This document shows positions 1 to 8,928 of a stretch of DNA of 50,023 nt, piece after piece. A program made the position numbers and the translations under genes. The DNA is from Stenotrophomonas ginsengisoli (GTDB taxonomy: Bacteria > Pseudomonadota > Gammaproteobacteria > Xanthomonadales > Xanthomonadaceae), in assembly GCF_001431485.1 (NCBI RefSeq), contig NZ_LDJM01000020.1, positions 1 to 50,023 of the forward strand, given 5' to 3'. The number at the start of each line of letters is the position of its first letter. Within the stretch, counting starts at the first letter, position 1. The notes under the pieces are model-generated. The model was not told where the DNA came from. It was given only the letters and a program-made list of their open reading frames with translations, and did not search any database.

Positions 1-26
1 CTAGTGTGCAGGTGGCCCAGTCTAAC

Positions 27-49
27 TCAAAATTCGGCACGAATTTTGA
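27..49. promoter_or_regulatory. Perfect 10-bp inverted repeat upstream of mobI-like gene (oriT or operator candidate)
   Basis: TCAAAATTCG at 27-36 and CGAATTTTGA at 40-49 are perfect inverted copies around a 3-nt spacer (GCA). The site lies 32 bp before the start of the MobI-like gene. In SXT/IncC-type elements oriT lies next to mobI, so this could be part of a transfer origin. An operator for the downstream gene is equally possible. The window starts 26 bp before it, so the rest of the site may be missing. Confidence 0.4.
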
Positions 50-81
50 CAGTGCTTACCTATCCCCCGAGGTGAAGCGCC

Positions 82-633
82 ATGTCCGATCAAACGTCCC
101 ACCAAGCAGCACATCCTCTGCACGAGAGCATTGAGACCACTGCCAACCCCAACACCTCAAGGGGAATTGGGTTACGCCATAGAAGCATCGCGTCAATCAA
201 ACAAGACGTCCTGGATGAAGCCAAGATGCTTGACGAGTCCTACAACTCAAAGCGCGCAGAAATGAGCGACAAGGGCTTTTGCAACCTCAACTTCAGGCTA
301 CGCACCAGAAACGAAAATAACATTCAAATTGAATGGTACCTTTCGCATTTCAAAAATGGCATGAGAACTGGCACAACAAGCATCAAGAAAAGCAGAGGCA
401 GCCACTCATACGACCTACGACTCTTGAAAAGCTCGAGTCCTGAGTGGATGCATTCACTAGTCGAAGATACCGAAATCCAGGCTCGAAAAGTAAGAAAAAA
501 AATCGAAACCATAGCAAAGATTTACGCACTACTCCCCTCACTCACCAGTGAGCAAAAAGAAAATAACGAAGCACCGGAAATCCCCCAAACTGGAGACTCA
601 TCTTTCGAAGAGTTCATGAAAAATGTCTTTTAA
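82..633 (+). CDS. MobI-like conjugative transfer protein
   Basis: 183 residues, soluble, no signal peptide. The centre reads LNFRLRTRN-ENNIQIEWY, followed by a basic stretch with TTSIKKSRG, then EWMHSLVEDTEIQARKVRKK. That order (R-x-R strand, S/Q-x-EW-Y, I-K-K-G/S, E-W...L-V-E-x-E...I/V-R-K) is how I remember MobI(A/C) proteins of SXT/R391 ICEs and IncC plasmids, which act at oriT for mobilization. The start follows GAGGTGA 7 nt upstream of ATG. Codon use and base composition are clearly more AT-rich than in the core genome to the right, consistent with transfer. The downstream neighbour is a type I restriction operon on the other strand. The MobI assignment is resemblance by eye; a generic accessory protein of the island is the alternative. 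Confidence 0.6.
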   Translation: MSDQTSHQAAHPLHESIETTANPNTSRGIGLRHRSIASIKQDVLDEAKMLDESYNSKRAEMSDKGFCNLNFRLRTRNENNIQIEWYLSHFKNGMRTGTTSIKKSRGSHSYDLRLLKSSSPEWMHSLVEDTEIQARKVRKKIETIAKIYALLPSLTSEQKENNEAPEIPQTGDSSFEEFMKNVF

Positions 634-680
634 CTCACACACACCTAGACACAGCACTAATTAAATCCGAAGAAATAACC

Positions 681-791
681 ATGAAGCCACTGGGCAGGCA
701 GATTTTAGCGATTCAATACAACCTACATGTAGCCCTTGAAGCAGCATCCAACCTCACTAAAACCAGCATACTCATACGAGCGCTAAATTGA
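681..791 (+). CDS. Possible small ORF (36 aa), unassigned
   Basis: ATG at 681 opens 36 codons ending in TGA at 789-791, in the 173-bp gap between the MobI-like gene and the end of hsdR. A weak GAAGAAA lies upstream. The peptide starts MKPLGRQIL and contains an amphipathic helix-like stretch (IQYNLHVALEAASNL). It could be a small island protein or the remnant of a longer gene truncated when the restriction operon was acquired. No family recognised; coding status is uncertain. Confidence 0.22.
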   Translation: MKPLGRQILAIQYNLHVALEAASNLTKTSILIRALN

Positions 792-806
792 AATAAATCG
801 ACCTCT

Positions 807-3800
807 TTACCGACCCCCATCCAATTTCAAATCCTGCTCGGATTTAAGCAATCTGTATATCAACATGGTGAACAATTTGCTCTTGGTCTCGTTGTCCAAG
901 ACCTCAAGGGACATTTTCTCGTTGTCGGCCATCGCATCGAGCACGGTATCGATCACACGCTTTGGCAGCAGCCCGTGCATGACCTGCTCTTCGGAGTGTG
1001 CGTTGACCTGGGCCATGACGTCCTCCTGCCGGCTGATGCGCTGAGCGATGCCCTTGGCAAAGTGCAGCTGGTCGTCGTCCGTGGTTTCCGCGCCGAACAA
1101 CTCGTTCAACACGGCAATGATTTCCGACAGCCGCTTCTTCTCCGGGTCATGCGGCTTGCCCTTGCCCACATCCGTACCGGGCTTGAGGCCGAACTCGCCC
1201 TCGCCTTCGCTCAGCCGCAGCTGCTGTTCCTTGCGCTTGGTCAGGCGGTAATGGGTGAGCTGCAGCTCGCCCACGTCGATGTCATCGCGGTCCAGCCGGT
1301 CCACACGCAGCAGAGGGTGCAGGTGCTTGGCGTAGACGCAGAGCATTTCAAGCTCGCGGTCCTCGTAGGGGACGATCTGGGAAAGGAACTCGTACAGGCG
1401 CACGAAGCTCTGCAGGTTCTTCTTGAACAGGTCGAGCTGGTCGATCTGCTCGCCGGCTTGCTTCAGTGCGTGCTCGGCCTGCTTGACGCCGGCGCTGTCG
1501 CCATTGGCTTCTGCCGTGCGCTTGAAGCCCAGCGCCTGGGCGCGCGCCTCCACGCCGAACTGGTAACGCTTGGCAAAGCGTTCCCTGGCCGGTGCGCAGT
1601 GATAGCTGAGCTTGCTGGCCGGCGCCTTGGGGTCAAAGAAGGCACGGGCAAACGCCCTCACCTCCTCCCAGTGGTAAATGCCTTCGGCATCGAGGGTCTT
1701 CTGGATGTCGTAGACAATCTGCGGGTCGGAAACGTCTTCCAGCGTGGCCTTGGAGTAGTACGGCAGGAAGGCATCGAGGATGTCCTGGCCGTCATTGAAG
1801 AAGTCCAGGATGAAGGTGGTCTTGCTCTGCCCGAAGGTGCGGTTCAGGCGCGACAGCGTCTGCACACAGTCCACCCCCTGCAGCTTCTTGTCCACGTACA
1901 TGGCGCACAGCTTGGGCTGGTCGAAGCCGGTCTGGTACTTGTTGGCGGCGATCATCACGTTGAAGTCATCGGTATCGAAGGCTTCGGCCAGGTCGCGGCC
2001 ATTGAGGCCGTCGTTGAGCAGCCGGCTGCTCTCGGTCACTTCCTCGGCAATCACCCCATCGGGCAGCACGCTGCCGGAGAAGGCCACCAGCGGGTGCACA
2101 TCGGTGTAGCCCTTTTCCTTGACGTAGGCCTTCATCGCCAGCTGGTAGCGCACCGCCTCCTGGCGGCTGCTGGTCACTACCATCGCCTTGGCCTGCCCGC
2201 CCAGCAGGTGGCGGATGTTGGCGCGGAAATGCTCCACGATCACCTCCACCTTCTGGCTGATGTTGTGCGGGTGCAGGCGCACCCAGCGGGCCAGCTTGAT
2301 GCGCGCCTTCTTTGAATCCACTTCCTCGTCGTGGCCGTCGGGGTGGGCAATCTTCCAGGCCGTGCTGTAGGTGGTGTAGTTGCGCAGCACATCCAGGATG
2401 AAACCTTCCTCGATGGCCTGGCGCATGGAATACAGGTGGAAGGGCTCGGGCTTGTTGTCCTTGCTCACCGGCAGGCTGGGGTCGGCCGGGCGGCCGAACA
2501 GCTCCAGCGTCTTGGCCTTGGGCGTGGCGGTGAAGGCGTAGTAGCTGATCTGCTCGTTGGGCTGGCGCGCCTGCACGGCTCCATCCAGCAGGTCCTCGGC
2601 ACTGAGCTCGCCCTCCTCGTCTGCGCTCACACCCGCGCCAGAGAGGATCTGCTTGAGCTTGCTGGCGCTGGAGCCGGTCTGCGAGGAGTGCGCCTCGTCG
2701 GCAATCACCGCATAGCGGCCGCTGGCCAGCTGCGGGTACTTGTCCAGCGCCTCGAACAGCGCCGGGAAGGACTGGATGGTGACGATGATGATGCGCGTCT
2801 GCGCCAGCAGGGCCTCGGCCAGCTGCGCGGACTTGCTCTGGTTGCCGATATCGCGGGTGATCGGCCGCACCACGCCCTGGGCGTGCTCGAACTGGTAGAT
2901 GGTGTTCTGCAGCTGGCTGTCGAGCACGGTGCGGTCGGTCACCACGATCACCGAGCTGAAAAGCCGCTGCCCCTCAGCGTCGTACAACGACGCCAGCTGG
3001 TGCGCCGTCCAGGCGATGGAGTTGGACTTGCCGGAACCTGCGCTGTGCTGGATCAGGTAGCGCTTGCCCGGCCCTTCGGCGCGGGTGGTATCGATAAGCC
3101 GGTTGACCACATCCCACTGGTGGTAACGCGGAAAGATCAGGGTTTCCTTGGTAATCCGCTTGTCGTCATAATCCTCGCTGACCTTCTTGTCCAGGTGCAG
3201 GAAACGGCCCAGCACCTTGAGCCAGGCATCGGGCTGGAACACCTGCTGCCACAGGTAGCTGGTGGCGTAGTGGCTGTCATCGGCCGGCGGCGGGTTGCCG
3301 GCCCCGCCTTCCAGGCTGCCCCTGTTGAAGGGCAGGAAGAAAGTGTCCTTGCCGGCCAGTTTGGTGGTCATGGCCACTTCGCTCTGGCCCACGGCAAAGT
3401 GCACCAGCGCGCCGCGCTTGAAGGTGAGCAGCGGCTCGGGCTTGCGGGTGAGCGGGTCCTTGAGCGGGCGGTCATGGCAATACTGGCGCTTGGCGTTTTC
3501 TACCGACTGCTTGAATTCGCTTTTCAGCTCCAGCGTGGCCACGGGAATGCCGTTGACGAACAGCACCAGGTCCAGGCGCGGGTTGTATTCACCTTCGCGG
3601 GCGTGCGGCGAATAGGACACCTCCGGCACCACGCGCAGGCGGTTGCAGGCATAGCGCTGCAGGGTTTCCGGGTTCATGCCGTGGTCGGGCCGGAAGCTGC
3701 AGGCCTCGATCTTCACTGCCGGCAGTTTGAAGCCGTGGCGCAGCACTTCCAGCGGGCCGTGCTTGTCCAGCTCGGCCACCAGCTTGCCCAGCAGCACTTC

Positions 3801-3995
3801 GTCAGGCTTGACCGGGTTGGCCTTGGCAAACTTCTCCCAGCGCTGTGGCCAGGCCGCCTTGAAGTAGGCCAGGAAATCCTCGCTGTACAGCGCCCGGGCG
3901 CGGTCGTAACCGCTGGCAGGGCCGGTCAACCAGCCCTGCGCCGTCATGGCGGTGATGATGTCCTGCTGGAACTGCGCTTCCCTGCTCTCTGCCAT
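807..3995 (-). CDS. hsdR: Type I restriction enzyme, R (motor/nuclease) subunit
   Basis: 1062 residues. It translocates DNA with ATP and cuts at a distance, as part of the R2M2S complex in the cytoplasm. An N-terminal HSDR_N PD-(D/E)xK nuclease shows LDLVLF near residue 142 and ELKSEF near 155. Superfamily 2 helicase motifs follow: Walker A HSAGSGKS near 318, DEAH in VIADEAHSSQTG near 430, motif III FTATPK, and a second RecA lobe with NKYQTGFDQPKL and LSRLNRT. The C-terminal helical region would contact HsdM. Length is normal and the reading frame is intact, so the enzyme looks functional. It is the last gene of the hsdM-hsdS-hsdR operon, 89 bp after hsdS. The ATG at 3995 is chosen because MAESREAQFQQDII is a typical family N-terminus. 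Confidence 0.95.
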   Translation of the reverse strand: MAESREAQFQQDIITAMTAQGWLTGPASGYDRARALYSEDFLAYFKAAWPQRWEKFAKANPVKPDEVLLGKLVAELDKHGPLEVLRHGFKLPAVKIEACSFRPDHGMNPETLQRYACNRLRVVPEVSYSPHAREGEYNPRLDLVLFVNGIPVATLELKSEFKQSVENAKRQYCHDRPLKDPLTRKPEPLLTFKRGALVHFAVGQSEVAMTTKLAGKDTFFLPFNRGSLEGGAGNPPPADDSHYATSYLWQQVFQPDAWLKVLGRFLHLDKKVSEDYDDKRITKETLIFPRYHQWDVVNRLIDTTRAEGPGKRYLIQHSAGSGKSNSIAWTAHQLASLYDAEGQRLFSSVIVVTDRTVLDSQLQNTIYQFEHAQGVVRPITRDIGNQSKSAQLAEALLAQTRIIIVTIQSFPALFEALDKYPQLASGRYAVIADEAHSSQTGSSASKLKQILSGAGVSADEEGELSAEDLLDGAVQARQPNEQISYYAFTATPKAKTLELFGRPADPSLPVSKDNKPEPFHLYSMRQAIEEGFILDVLRNYTTYSTAWKIAHPDGHDEEVDSKKARIKLARWVRLHPHNISQKVEVIVEHFRANIRHLLGGQAKAMVVTSSRQEAVRYQLAMKAYVKEKGYTDVHPLVAFSGSVLPDGVIAEEVTESSRLLNDGLNGRDLAEAFDTDDFNVMIAANKYQTGFDQPKLCAMYVDKKLQGVDCVQTLSRLNRTFGQSKTTFILDFFNDGQDILDAFLPYYSKATLEDVSDPQIVYDIQKTLDAEGIYHWEEVRAFARAFFDPKAPASKLSYHCAPARERFAKRYQFGVEARAQALGFKRTAEANGDSAGVKQAEHALKQAGEQIDQLDLFKKNLQSFVRLYEFLSQIVPYEDRELEMLCVYAKHLHPLLRVDRLDRDDIDVGELQLTHYRLTKRKEQQLRLSEGEGEFGLKPGTDVGKGKPHDPEKKRLSEIIAVLNELFGAETTDDDQLHFAKGIAQRISRQEDVMAQVNAHSEEQVMHGLLPKRVIDTVLDAMADNEKMSLEVLDNETKSKLFTMLIYRLLKSEQDLKLDGGR

Positions 3996-4084
3996 TGCTC
4001 AACCCACCCCAAGGTATGGGGCAATAGTGTCAGATTTGCCGGATTTTTTCGGCAATCACGGCCACTTCCCCTATCAATCCCGTC

Positions 4085-5389
4085 TCAGCCGACGCCCCGC
4101 GTGGAAGCGGTACCGGTGTCAGCCGGCGGCTGCCAGCCACGCACATCGATCTTCCCGGTGACGGCGGCGGAGATCAGGGCAGAGCGGCGCTCTTGAAGAA
4201 GAGAAATGCCAGAAAATGCCTCTTTGCTTAATACTGCCTCTTTTTCTTTAAATGCACTCACATAGCCAGCAATTTCCAACTGTTCTATAAGAGGCGGCAC
4301 AGGAATCTTAATTGATGCCATAACGTTGTTCATTAACTTAGGGTTAATGTCATGACGAATAAAAGCTGCAGTAGATATACCTACCGCATCCACAAAATAT
4401 CTCAGGTCATATTTTTTGCTTTTTGGCAGCAGTGTCCCGCAAACATTTGTGCAGTTAAATCTACCGGATCGACGAAAAACGGTTCCGGCATTCGCCCCGT
4501 CTGTCGTCCACGTCAAATAATCGCCTTCAAAATCGTATGTATCAATGCAGCCCATAACCCCATCGCGCTCTGTCTGCGAAGAGTAAACCGGATAGTCACC
4601 ACCATTCTCAGCAATTTCGTCGTGACTAATAACTCTTCCTCGCCCCATTTGAAATAGCATCCAAACAGGAAGGACATCCCAATGCGCCGGCACTTCGCCC
4701 AGCCACTCCACGCCGGAGTCTTTCATCGTCACCGTCGGGTCGAGGCCTTTGGTGACGGCGTGGGAGATCACGGCCTGGCGCTTTTCCTTGAGCAGCTCGA
4801 TCAGCCGCTGCTGCTCGGCGATCAGCGCATCGATACGGGCGGTTTCGTGGTCAAGGAAGCGAGCAATCTGCCATTGCTCTGAAATCGACGGAACAGGGAT
4901 AGCAAAGCGCCCAAGCTCCTCACCAGAAATCTCAAGGAAGGTTGTACCTTTTCCACGATTATTCAACTCAACCTTTGCAACTCCGAGGACATATGCATAA
5001 TACTTCGAGCATATATCACCAACCGGCACAAGCCCTTTGCAACCCTGATTCGTGCAAACCTCAACAGCCGCGATTGCAAGCGAGCCAATCGGAGCTCTTG
5101 TAGAAAGAACCAATGATCCAGATGGGAGCAAACTTGCCCCGCAAGATGCCAACCCTGAAGCAGTGATAGTCCTTTTTGATGCAGATATTGAAAGTGATTC
5201 CAAGCCACTCAAATCTGCAGGAGTTAACCAGACGATGTCACCATCCCAATGATTTTCATCAGGCGATGGAGTAGATCCTCCTTCAATCCTGAAAGATCTC
5301 TTTAACGGGATGATCTGCCAGTCAATTGGCACGTCACCAACCCAGGCTTCAAAGGAGCCCTTGTACGCCGGATACCTCGGAAAACTCAT
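4085..5389 (-). CDS. hsdS: Type I restriction-modification specificity subunit
   Basis: 434 residues. It sets the bipartite DNA target of the HsdM2S methylase and HsdR2M2S nuclease. The layout is classical: target recognition domain 1 (about 20-170), a central conserved helix pair around [20 protein letters not shown] with [14 protein letters not shown], target recognition domain 2 (about 225-390, entered by [11 protein letters not shown]), and a C-terminal conserved copy ([20 protein letters not shown]). The two recognition domains are markedly AT-richer than the central spacer, as expected where domains are exchanged between alleles. The ATG overlaps the hsdM stop (ATGA at 5386-5389), implying translational coupling. 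The recognition sequence cannot be predicted from sight. Confidence 0.93.
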   Translation of the reverse strand: MSFPRYPAYKGSFEAWVGDVPIDWQIIPLKRSFRIEGGSTPSPDENHWDGDIVWLTPADLSGLESLSISASKRTITASGLASCGASLLPSGSLVLSTRAPIGSLAIAAVEVCTNQGCKGLVPVGDICSKYYAYVLGVAKVELNNRGKGTTFLEISGEELGRFAIPVPSISEQWQIARFLDHETARIDALIAEQQRLIELLKEKRQAVISHAVTKGLDPTVTMKDSGVEWLGEVPAHWDVLPVWMLFQMGRGRVISHDEIAENGGDYPVYSSQTERDGVMGCIDTYDFEGDYLTWTTDGANAGTVFRRSGRFNCTNVCGTLLPKSKKYDLRYFVDAVGISTAAFIRHDINPKLMNNVMASIKIPVPPLIEQLEIAGYVSAFKEKEAVLSKEAFSGISLLQERRSALISAAVTGKIDVRGWQPPADTGTASTRGVG

Positions 5390-7362
5390 GCCGACAGCCC
5401 CTCGATCATCTGCTTGATGCGGTCGGTGCAGGCCTTCAGGTCGCGGTCAATCTCCTCCAGCAGGCGCGGCGGCTGGAACACGTAGAAGTGGCGGTTGAAG
5501 GGGATCTCGTAGCCGACGATGCCCACCTGCCCGTCCAGCGGGTCAAGCTTGTCCTCGTCAATCCAGGCATCGGGCACATGCGGCTTCACTTCGCGCTCGA
5601 AATAATCGTGGATGGATTCCCCCAGCGGCACGTTCTCGTTGTCGCGCAGTTCGGCATCGGCCTCCGGCTCGCCTTTGACCAGGCAGATATCGGCCTGCGG
5701 GTCGCGCTCGCTCAGCGCAGCCAGCACGGCCTTGTTCTCCGGCGCACTCAGTGGCACCCCGTTGGCGGCCAGGGTCTTCTTGAGCAGCCTGGCGAACTGC
5801 TCGCGGTTGGTGTGCAGCGTGCCGTCGTCCAGCGTTTGCAGGGCGGCGATCAAGGCCTCGCGGGCGTCGCTGTCCATCTTCTGGATGGCCTTTTCGGCCA
5901 GCACCCGCTCGATGCGCCCGGCACTGGCCTGGAAGTTCAGGCGCAGCGGCCGCTCCACGGTGATGCGGCGGTAGCCAAAGGCCTTGTAGTGGAAGATCTT
6001 GCTCTTGTCGGTGGCCTGGAAATCGCCATACAGGCGCACCAGCTCGGCAATCTGCTCTTCGGTGATGTACTGGCGCTTGCTGCCCAGCGACTTGCGCATC
6101 TTGGCACAGTGCCCGCTGCCATCAATCAGCTGCACCTTGTCCACGCGGTTGGCCGGTTTGTTGTTGTTGAGCACCCAGACATAGGTGGCAATGCCGGTGT
6201 TGTAGAACATGTCCGTGGGCAGGGCGATGATGGCTTCCACCAGATCCTGCTCCAGCAGGTAACGGCGGATTTCCGATTCGCCCGAGCCCGCACCACCGGT
6301 GAACAGCGGCGAGCCGTTGAGGATGATGCCGATGCGCGAGCCGCCCTCGCGGGCATCACGCATCTTGCTGACCAGGTGCAGCAGGAACAGCAGCGAGCCA
6401 TCGGAAACACGCGGCAGGCCCGGGCCGAAGCGGCCATCAAAGCCCTTTTCGTTGTGTTCCTTGGTGATCTGCGCCTGCACCTTCTTCCACTCCACGCCAA
6501 ACGGCGGGTTGCTGAGCATGAAGTCGAAGCGGTTGGCGGCCAGCTGGTCATCGGAGAGCGTATTGCCCAGCTTGATGTTCTCCACCTCCTTGCCCTTGAT
6601 CAGCATGTCCGCCTTGCAGATGGCATAGGACTCGGGGTTGAGCTCCTGTCCGTGCAGGGAGACGGAGACCTTTTCGCTGATGGAGGCGATGTATTCCTCG
6701 CCCTCGGACAGGAAGCCACCCGTACCCGCCGTCGGGTCATAGATGGTGACGATGCTGTTGGGCTTGAGCTTGTCGTCCTGGCCGGTCATCACCAGCGAGG
6801 TGGTCAGGTGGACGATGTCGCGCGGGGTGAAGTGCTCACCGGCCGTCTCATTGGAGCTTTCGGCGAACTTGCGGATCAGCTCCTCGAAGATGATGCCCAT
6901 GCCGCGGTTGCTGATGTCATCCGGGCTCAGGCGTGCCACGGCAAAGCGCTGCACCACCTGGTAGAGCAGGTTGGCGTTGTCCAGCTGCTGGACAAAGTTC
7001 TCGAACTCAAAGTGCTCGAAGATCTCGCGTGCGTCCTTGCTGAAGGCCTGCACGTAGCTCATCAGGTCGGCGGCGGTCTGGGTGTCGGACAGGGTTTCCA
7101 GCGTCAGCCGCGAGGCATTGAAGAACTGCTGGCCCGCAGCACGCAGCAGCAGCCTCTCGCGCACGGCATCGGGCTTGTTCTGATGCTCGCGCGCCTGGGC
7201 CAGCACGGCATCCTTGGTCGGTGCCAGCACGCATTCCATGCGGCGCAGCAGGGTGAACGGCAGGATGATGCGCCCGTATTGCGACTGCTTGAAGTCACCG
7301 CGCAACAGGTCCGCAATCGACCACAGAAAGGCAGCCGTCTGGGAGTGGTTTTCCGTATTCAC
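5386..7362 (-). CDS. hsdM: Type I restriction-modification N6-adenine methyltransferase subunit
   Basis: 658 residues. It methylates adenine at the type I target using S-adenosylmethionine, with HsdS giving specificity. An N-terminal HsdM_N helical domain begins [12 protein letters not shown]. The SAM-binding motif DPTAGTGGF lies near residue 207 and the catalytic NPPF near 286. The start is GTG at 7362: an AGGAA lies 8 nt upstream and the family N-terminus begins exactly here. The longer frame up to 7467 adds 35 cysteine-rich residues unlike the family. It is first in the operon with hsdS and hsdR. A 5-bp inverted repeat (GTTGC...GCAAC, 7380-7395) sits just before the ribosome site and might be regulatory. 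Confidence 0.94.
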   Translation of the reverse strand: MNTENHSQTAAFLWSIADLLRGDFKQSQYGRIILPFTLLRRMECVLAPTKDAVLAQAREHQNKPDAVRERLLLRAAGQQFFNASRLTLETLSDTQTAADLMSYVQAFSKDAREIFEHFEFENFVQQLDNANLLYQVVQRFAVARLSPDDISNRGMGIIFEELIRKFAESSNETAGEHFTPRDIVHLTTSLVMTGQDDKLKPNSIVTIYDPTAGTGGFLSEGEEYIASISEKVSVSLHGQELNPESYAICKADMLIKGKEVENIKLGNTLSDDQLAANRFDFMLSNPPFGVEWKKVQAQITKEHNEKGFDGRFGPGLPRVSDGSLLFLLHLVSKMRDAREGGSRIGIILNGSPLFTGGAGSGESEIRRYLLEQDLVEAIIALPTDMFYNTGIATYVWVLNNNKPANRVDKVQLIDGSGHCAKMRKSLGSKRQYITEEQIAELVRLYGDFQATDKSKIFHYKAFGYRRITVERPLRLNFQASAGRIERVLAEKAIQKMDSDAREALIAALQTLDDGTLHTNREQFARLLKKTLAANGVPLSAPENKAVLAALSERDPQADICLVKGEPEADAELRDNENVPLGESIHDYFEREVKPHVPDAWIDEDKLDPLDGQVGIVGYEIPFNRHFYVFQPPRLLEEIDRDLKACTDRIKQMIEGLSA

Positions 7363-7690
7363 GCGGGCAGTTCCTGATTGTTGCAAAACAGCAACTGTAA
7401 CCGGATTGGTGATTGCCCGGCAGCCGCCAGTGTTGCTGAAGCCGCAGGCCCGGCAGTCCGGCAGCACGACAGCGCCGGCCCCCTTCAGCGCACCTGGCCT
7501 GCGTCACGTGGCCACTGGCAACCCCTAAAAGACCGTCATGGCCAGCCTTGCGCCAGGCTCCTGCTATGCACGCGCCCGGGAGGCCACCCGGCGCCCGATC
7601 AAAAAGGATAAAAAAGATATCTATGATGTCTTGACATAGGAAAGAACCAACGGCAGACTGAGCCCACACGAGATAAGGTAGATATCCCTA
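7363..7690. other. Divergent intergenic region between hsdM and the HTH-UDG cassette
   Basis: 328 bp without a supported gene, so both operons must be transcribed outward from here. The left two thirds are GC-rich; from about 7600 it becomes AT-rich. A TTGACA at 7631-7636 could be a -35 box for the rightward operon, but I see no good -10 at 16-18 nt. The same hexamer is half of a short dyad (TGTC-TT-GACA, 7627-7636) that could be an operator. A small inverted repeat at 7380-7395 lies before hsdM. Confidence 0.4.
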
Positions 7691-8626
7691 ATGACTACAG
7701 AAACCGAAGCCACCCAATCCGCAGCCATCGACCTCCTGCTGGCATTTGCCGAGGTCAGCATCTACTTCACCGACGACATCAAGGCAGCCAGCGCGATTGT
7801 CGGCAACGTCGATCCTGACACGTATCGCATGTACGCAGGTCAGCCTGCCCCGAACCCGCTCCGCACGGCAGCCAGCCAGTCGCGCTTTGTCGGTCTGACG
7901 CGCCGCATGGCCCACTACGTCAATGAAGGTGTCTGGGCGGACAGTCACATGGACTTGCTGGATGCCCTGACCGACTTCCGGATTGGTATCGAACTGCTCA
8001 ATGGCAAGGATGGCCCCTGCCTGATCGACTGCAATGAGACTTCCCTGATCTCGGAAAACTCGTCATCGATCTTGCGTCAGCTGCACACGGCTGCTACGAC
8101 CCGCTCGGCTATCGACCAGGGGGAAAGCATCACCGTTCCCATGCTCGCCGCACTGGCGGGTGTTTCGGAAAAGACGGTACGCATGGCGGCCAACCCCAAC
8201 AACGAGCGCCCCTTGATCACCACCAAGGATGGCGCTGCAACCCTCATCAAAGCAGATGCCGCACTGGAATGGCTCAACCGCCGTCCTGATTTCAAGCCCA
8301 GCCGCTACTTCACCTCCGAAGGCAGCCGCCCGCAGCTGACAAGCTTCTGGGCACTGGCCGCTCACTTGCTGGCGGTACGCGAAGAACGTGGCCTGAGTAT
8401 CGAAGAGCTGGTCAAGTCACTGACCTGGTCCACCGACACCCGGGATGCCTACACACAGCTGGAAAGAAGCCAGCCGCCGAGGGACCTGGCTGCCTTCCAG
8501 CCGCGCCACCTGGAACAGCTCATGCGACACCTGGACATTGTCGAACCCGTTGAACTTGCCCGCACCACCTATCCGCTCATTGCCACTGCATACGGCGAAG
8601 CCCTCGCCAAGGAGCAACTGACATGA
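7691..8626 (+). CDS. Helix-turn-helix protein of unknown function, first gene of a three-gene cassette
   Basis: 311 residues, soluble. The clearest element is a predicted helix-turn-helix near residues 150-170 (VPMLAALAGVSEKTVRMAAN), followed by LITTKDGAATLIKADAALEWL, which resembles the wing and helix of excisionase/MerR-like DNA-binding domains that read an adaptor sequence. The N-terminal 140 residues and C-terminal 100 residues match no family I know. It overlaps the next gene by 4 bp (ATGA), so the two are translated together. Placement directly opposite a type I restriction operon, and upstream of a DNA-glycosylase-like gene, suggests a role in the island's defence or its control. It could be an antitoxin-like repressor of the cassette. 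Function inferred only from position. Confidence 0.75.
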   Translation: MTTETEATQSAAIDLLLAFAEVSIYFTDDIKAASAIVGNVDPDTYRMYAGQPAPNPLRTAASQSRFVGLTRRMAHYVNEGVWADSHMDLLDALTDFRIGIELLNGKDGPCLIDCNETSLISENSSSILRQLHTAATTRSAIDQGESITVPMLAALAGVSEKTVRMAANPNNERPLITTKDGAATLIKADAALEWLNRRPDFKPSRYFTSEGSRPQLTSFWALAAHLLAVREERGLSIEELVKSLTWSTDTRDAYTQLERSQPPRDLAAFQPRHLEQLMRHLDIVEPVELARTTYPLIATAYGEALAKEQLT

Positions 8627-8919
8627 ACCTGACCAACCATGCGCGCAAGCGTATGCAGCAACGTGCCATCCCCGCCGACTTCGTTGAATTGCTGGGCTGC
8701 TTCGGCATCGAGATCAGCTCACGCCATGGCGTGGACAAGCTGGCCCTGCCCAGCCGTGAAGCCAAACAACTACATCGGCGCATCAAGGCCCTCGCCAATC
8801 GTTTTGACCAGCTGATGGATGGCTATGTCGTGCTAACTGAAGACAACACCGTTGTCACAACTACCCACGGCGAACGCCGCCGTGCCCGCAGCACTCGTAA
8901 TGCCCCGACCAATCACTGA
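8623..8919 (+). CDS. DUF4258-like small protein (RelE-like fold candidate)
   Basis: 98 residues. It opens NLTNHARKRMQQRAIPADFV and closes with a strand DGYVVLTEDNTVVTTTHGE followed by a basic tail RRRARS. The pattern HA-x-x-R-M-x-x-R-G/A-I near the N-terminus and v-T-v near the end is the hallmark of DUF4258, a small family usually grouped with RelE/ParE-like toxins. The start codon is inside the ATGA overlap with the upstream HTH gene, and the next gene follows after 9 bp, so all three form one operon. A toxin partnered with the HTH protein is possible, but the size and order are not a standard toxin-antitoxin pair. Function unproven. Confidence 0.7.
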   Translation: MNLTNHARKRMQQRAIPADFVELLGCFGIEISSRHGVDKLALPSREAKQLHRRIKALANRFDQLMDGYVVLTEDNTVVTTTHGERRRARSTRNAPTNH

Positions 8920-8928
8920 GAAAATCTA

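Noticed and set aside
975..2315. A 446-codon plus-strand frame opposite hsdR, and similar long frames opposite hsdM and rpoD
   Set aside because: Same antisense artefact; no domain, no ribosome site, and HsdR motifs lie on the other strand.
7363..7467. N-terminal extension of hsdM
   Set aside because: The extra 35 residues are Cys-rich and unlike HsdM, while GTG at 7362 has an AGGAA ribosome site and the family N-terminus.
7631..7660. TTGACA as a full sigma-70 promoter for the HTH cassette
   Set aside because: No acceptable -10 at 16-18 bp; recorded only within the intergenic description.
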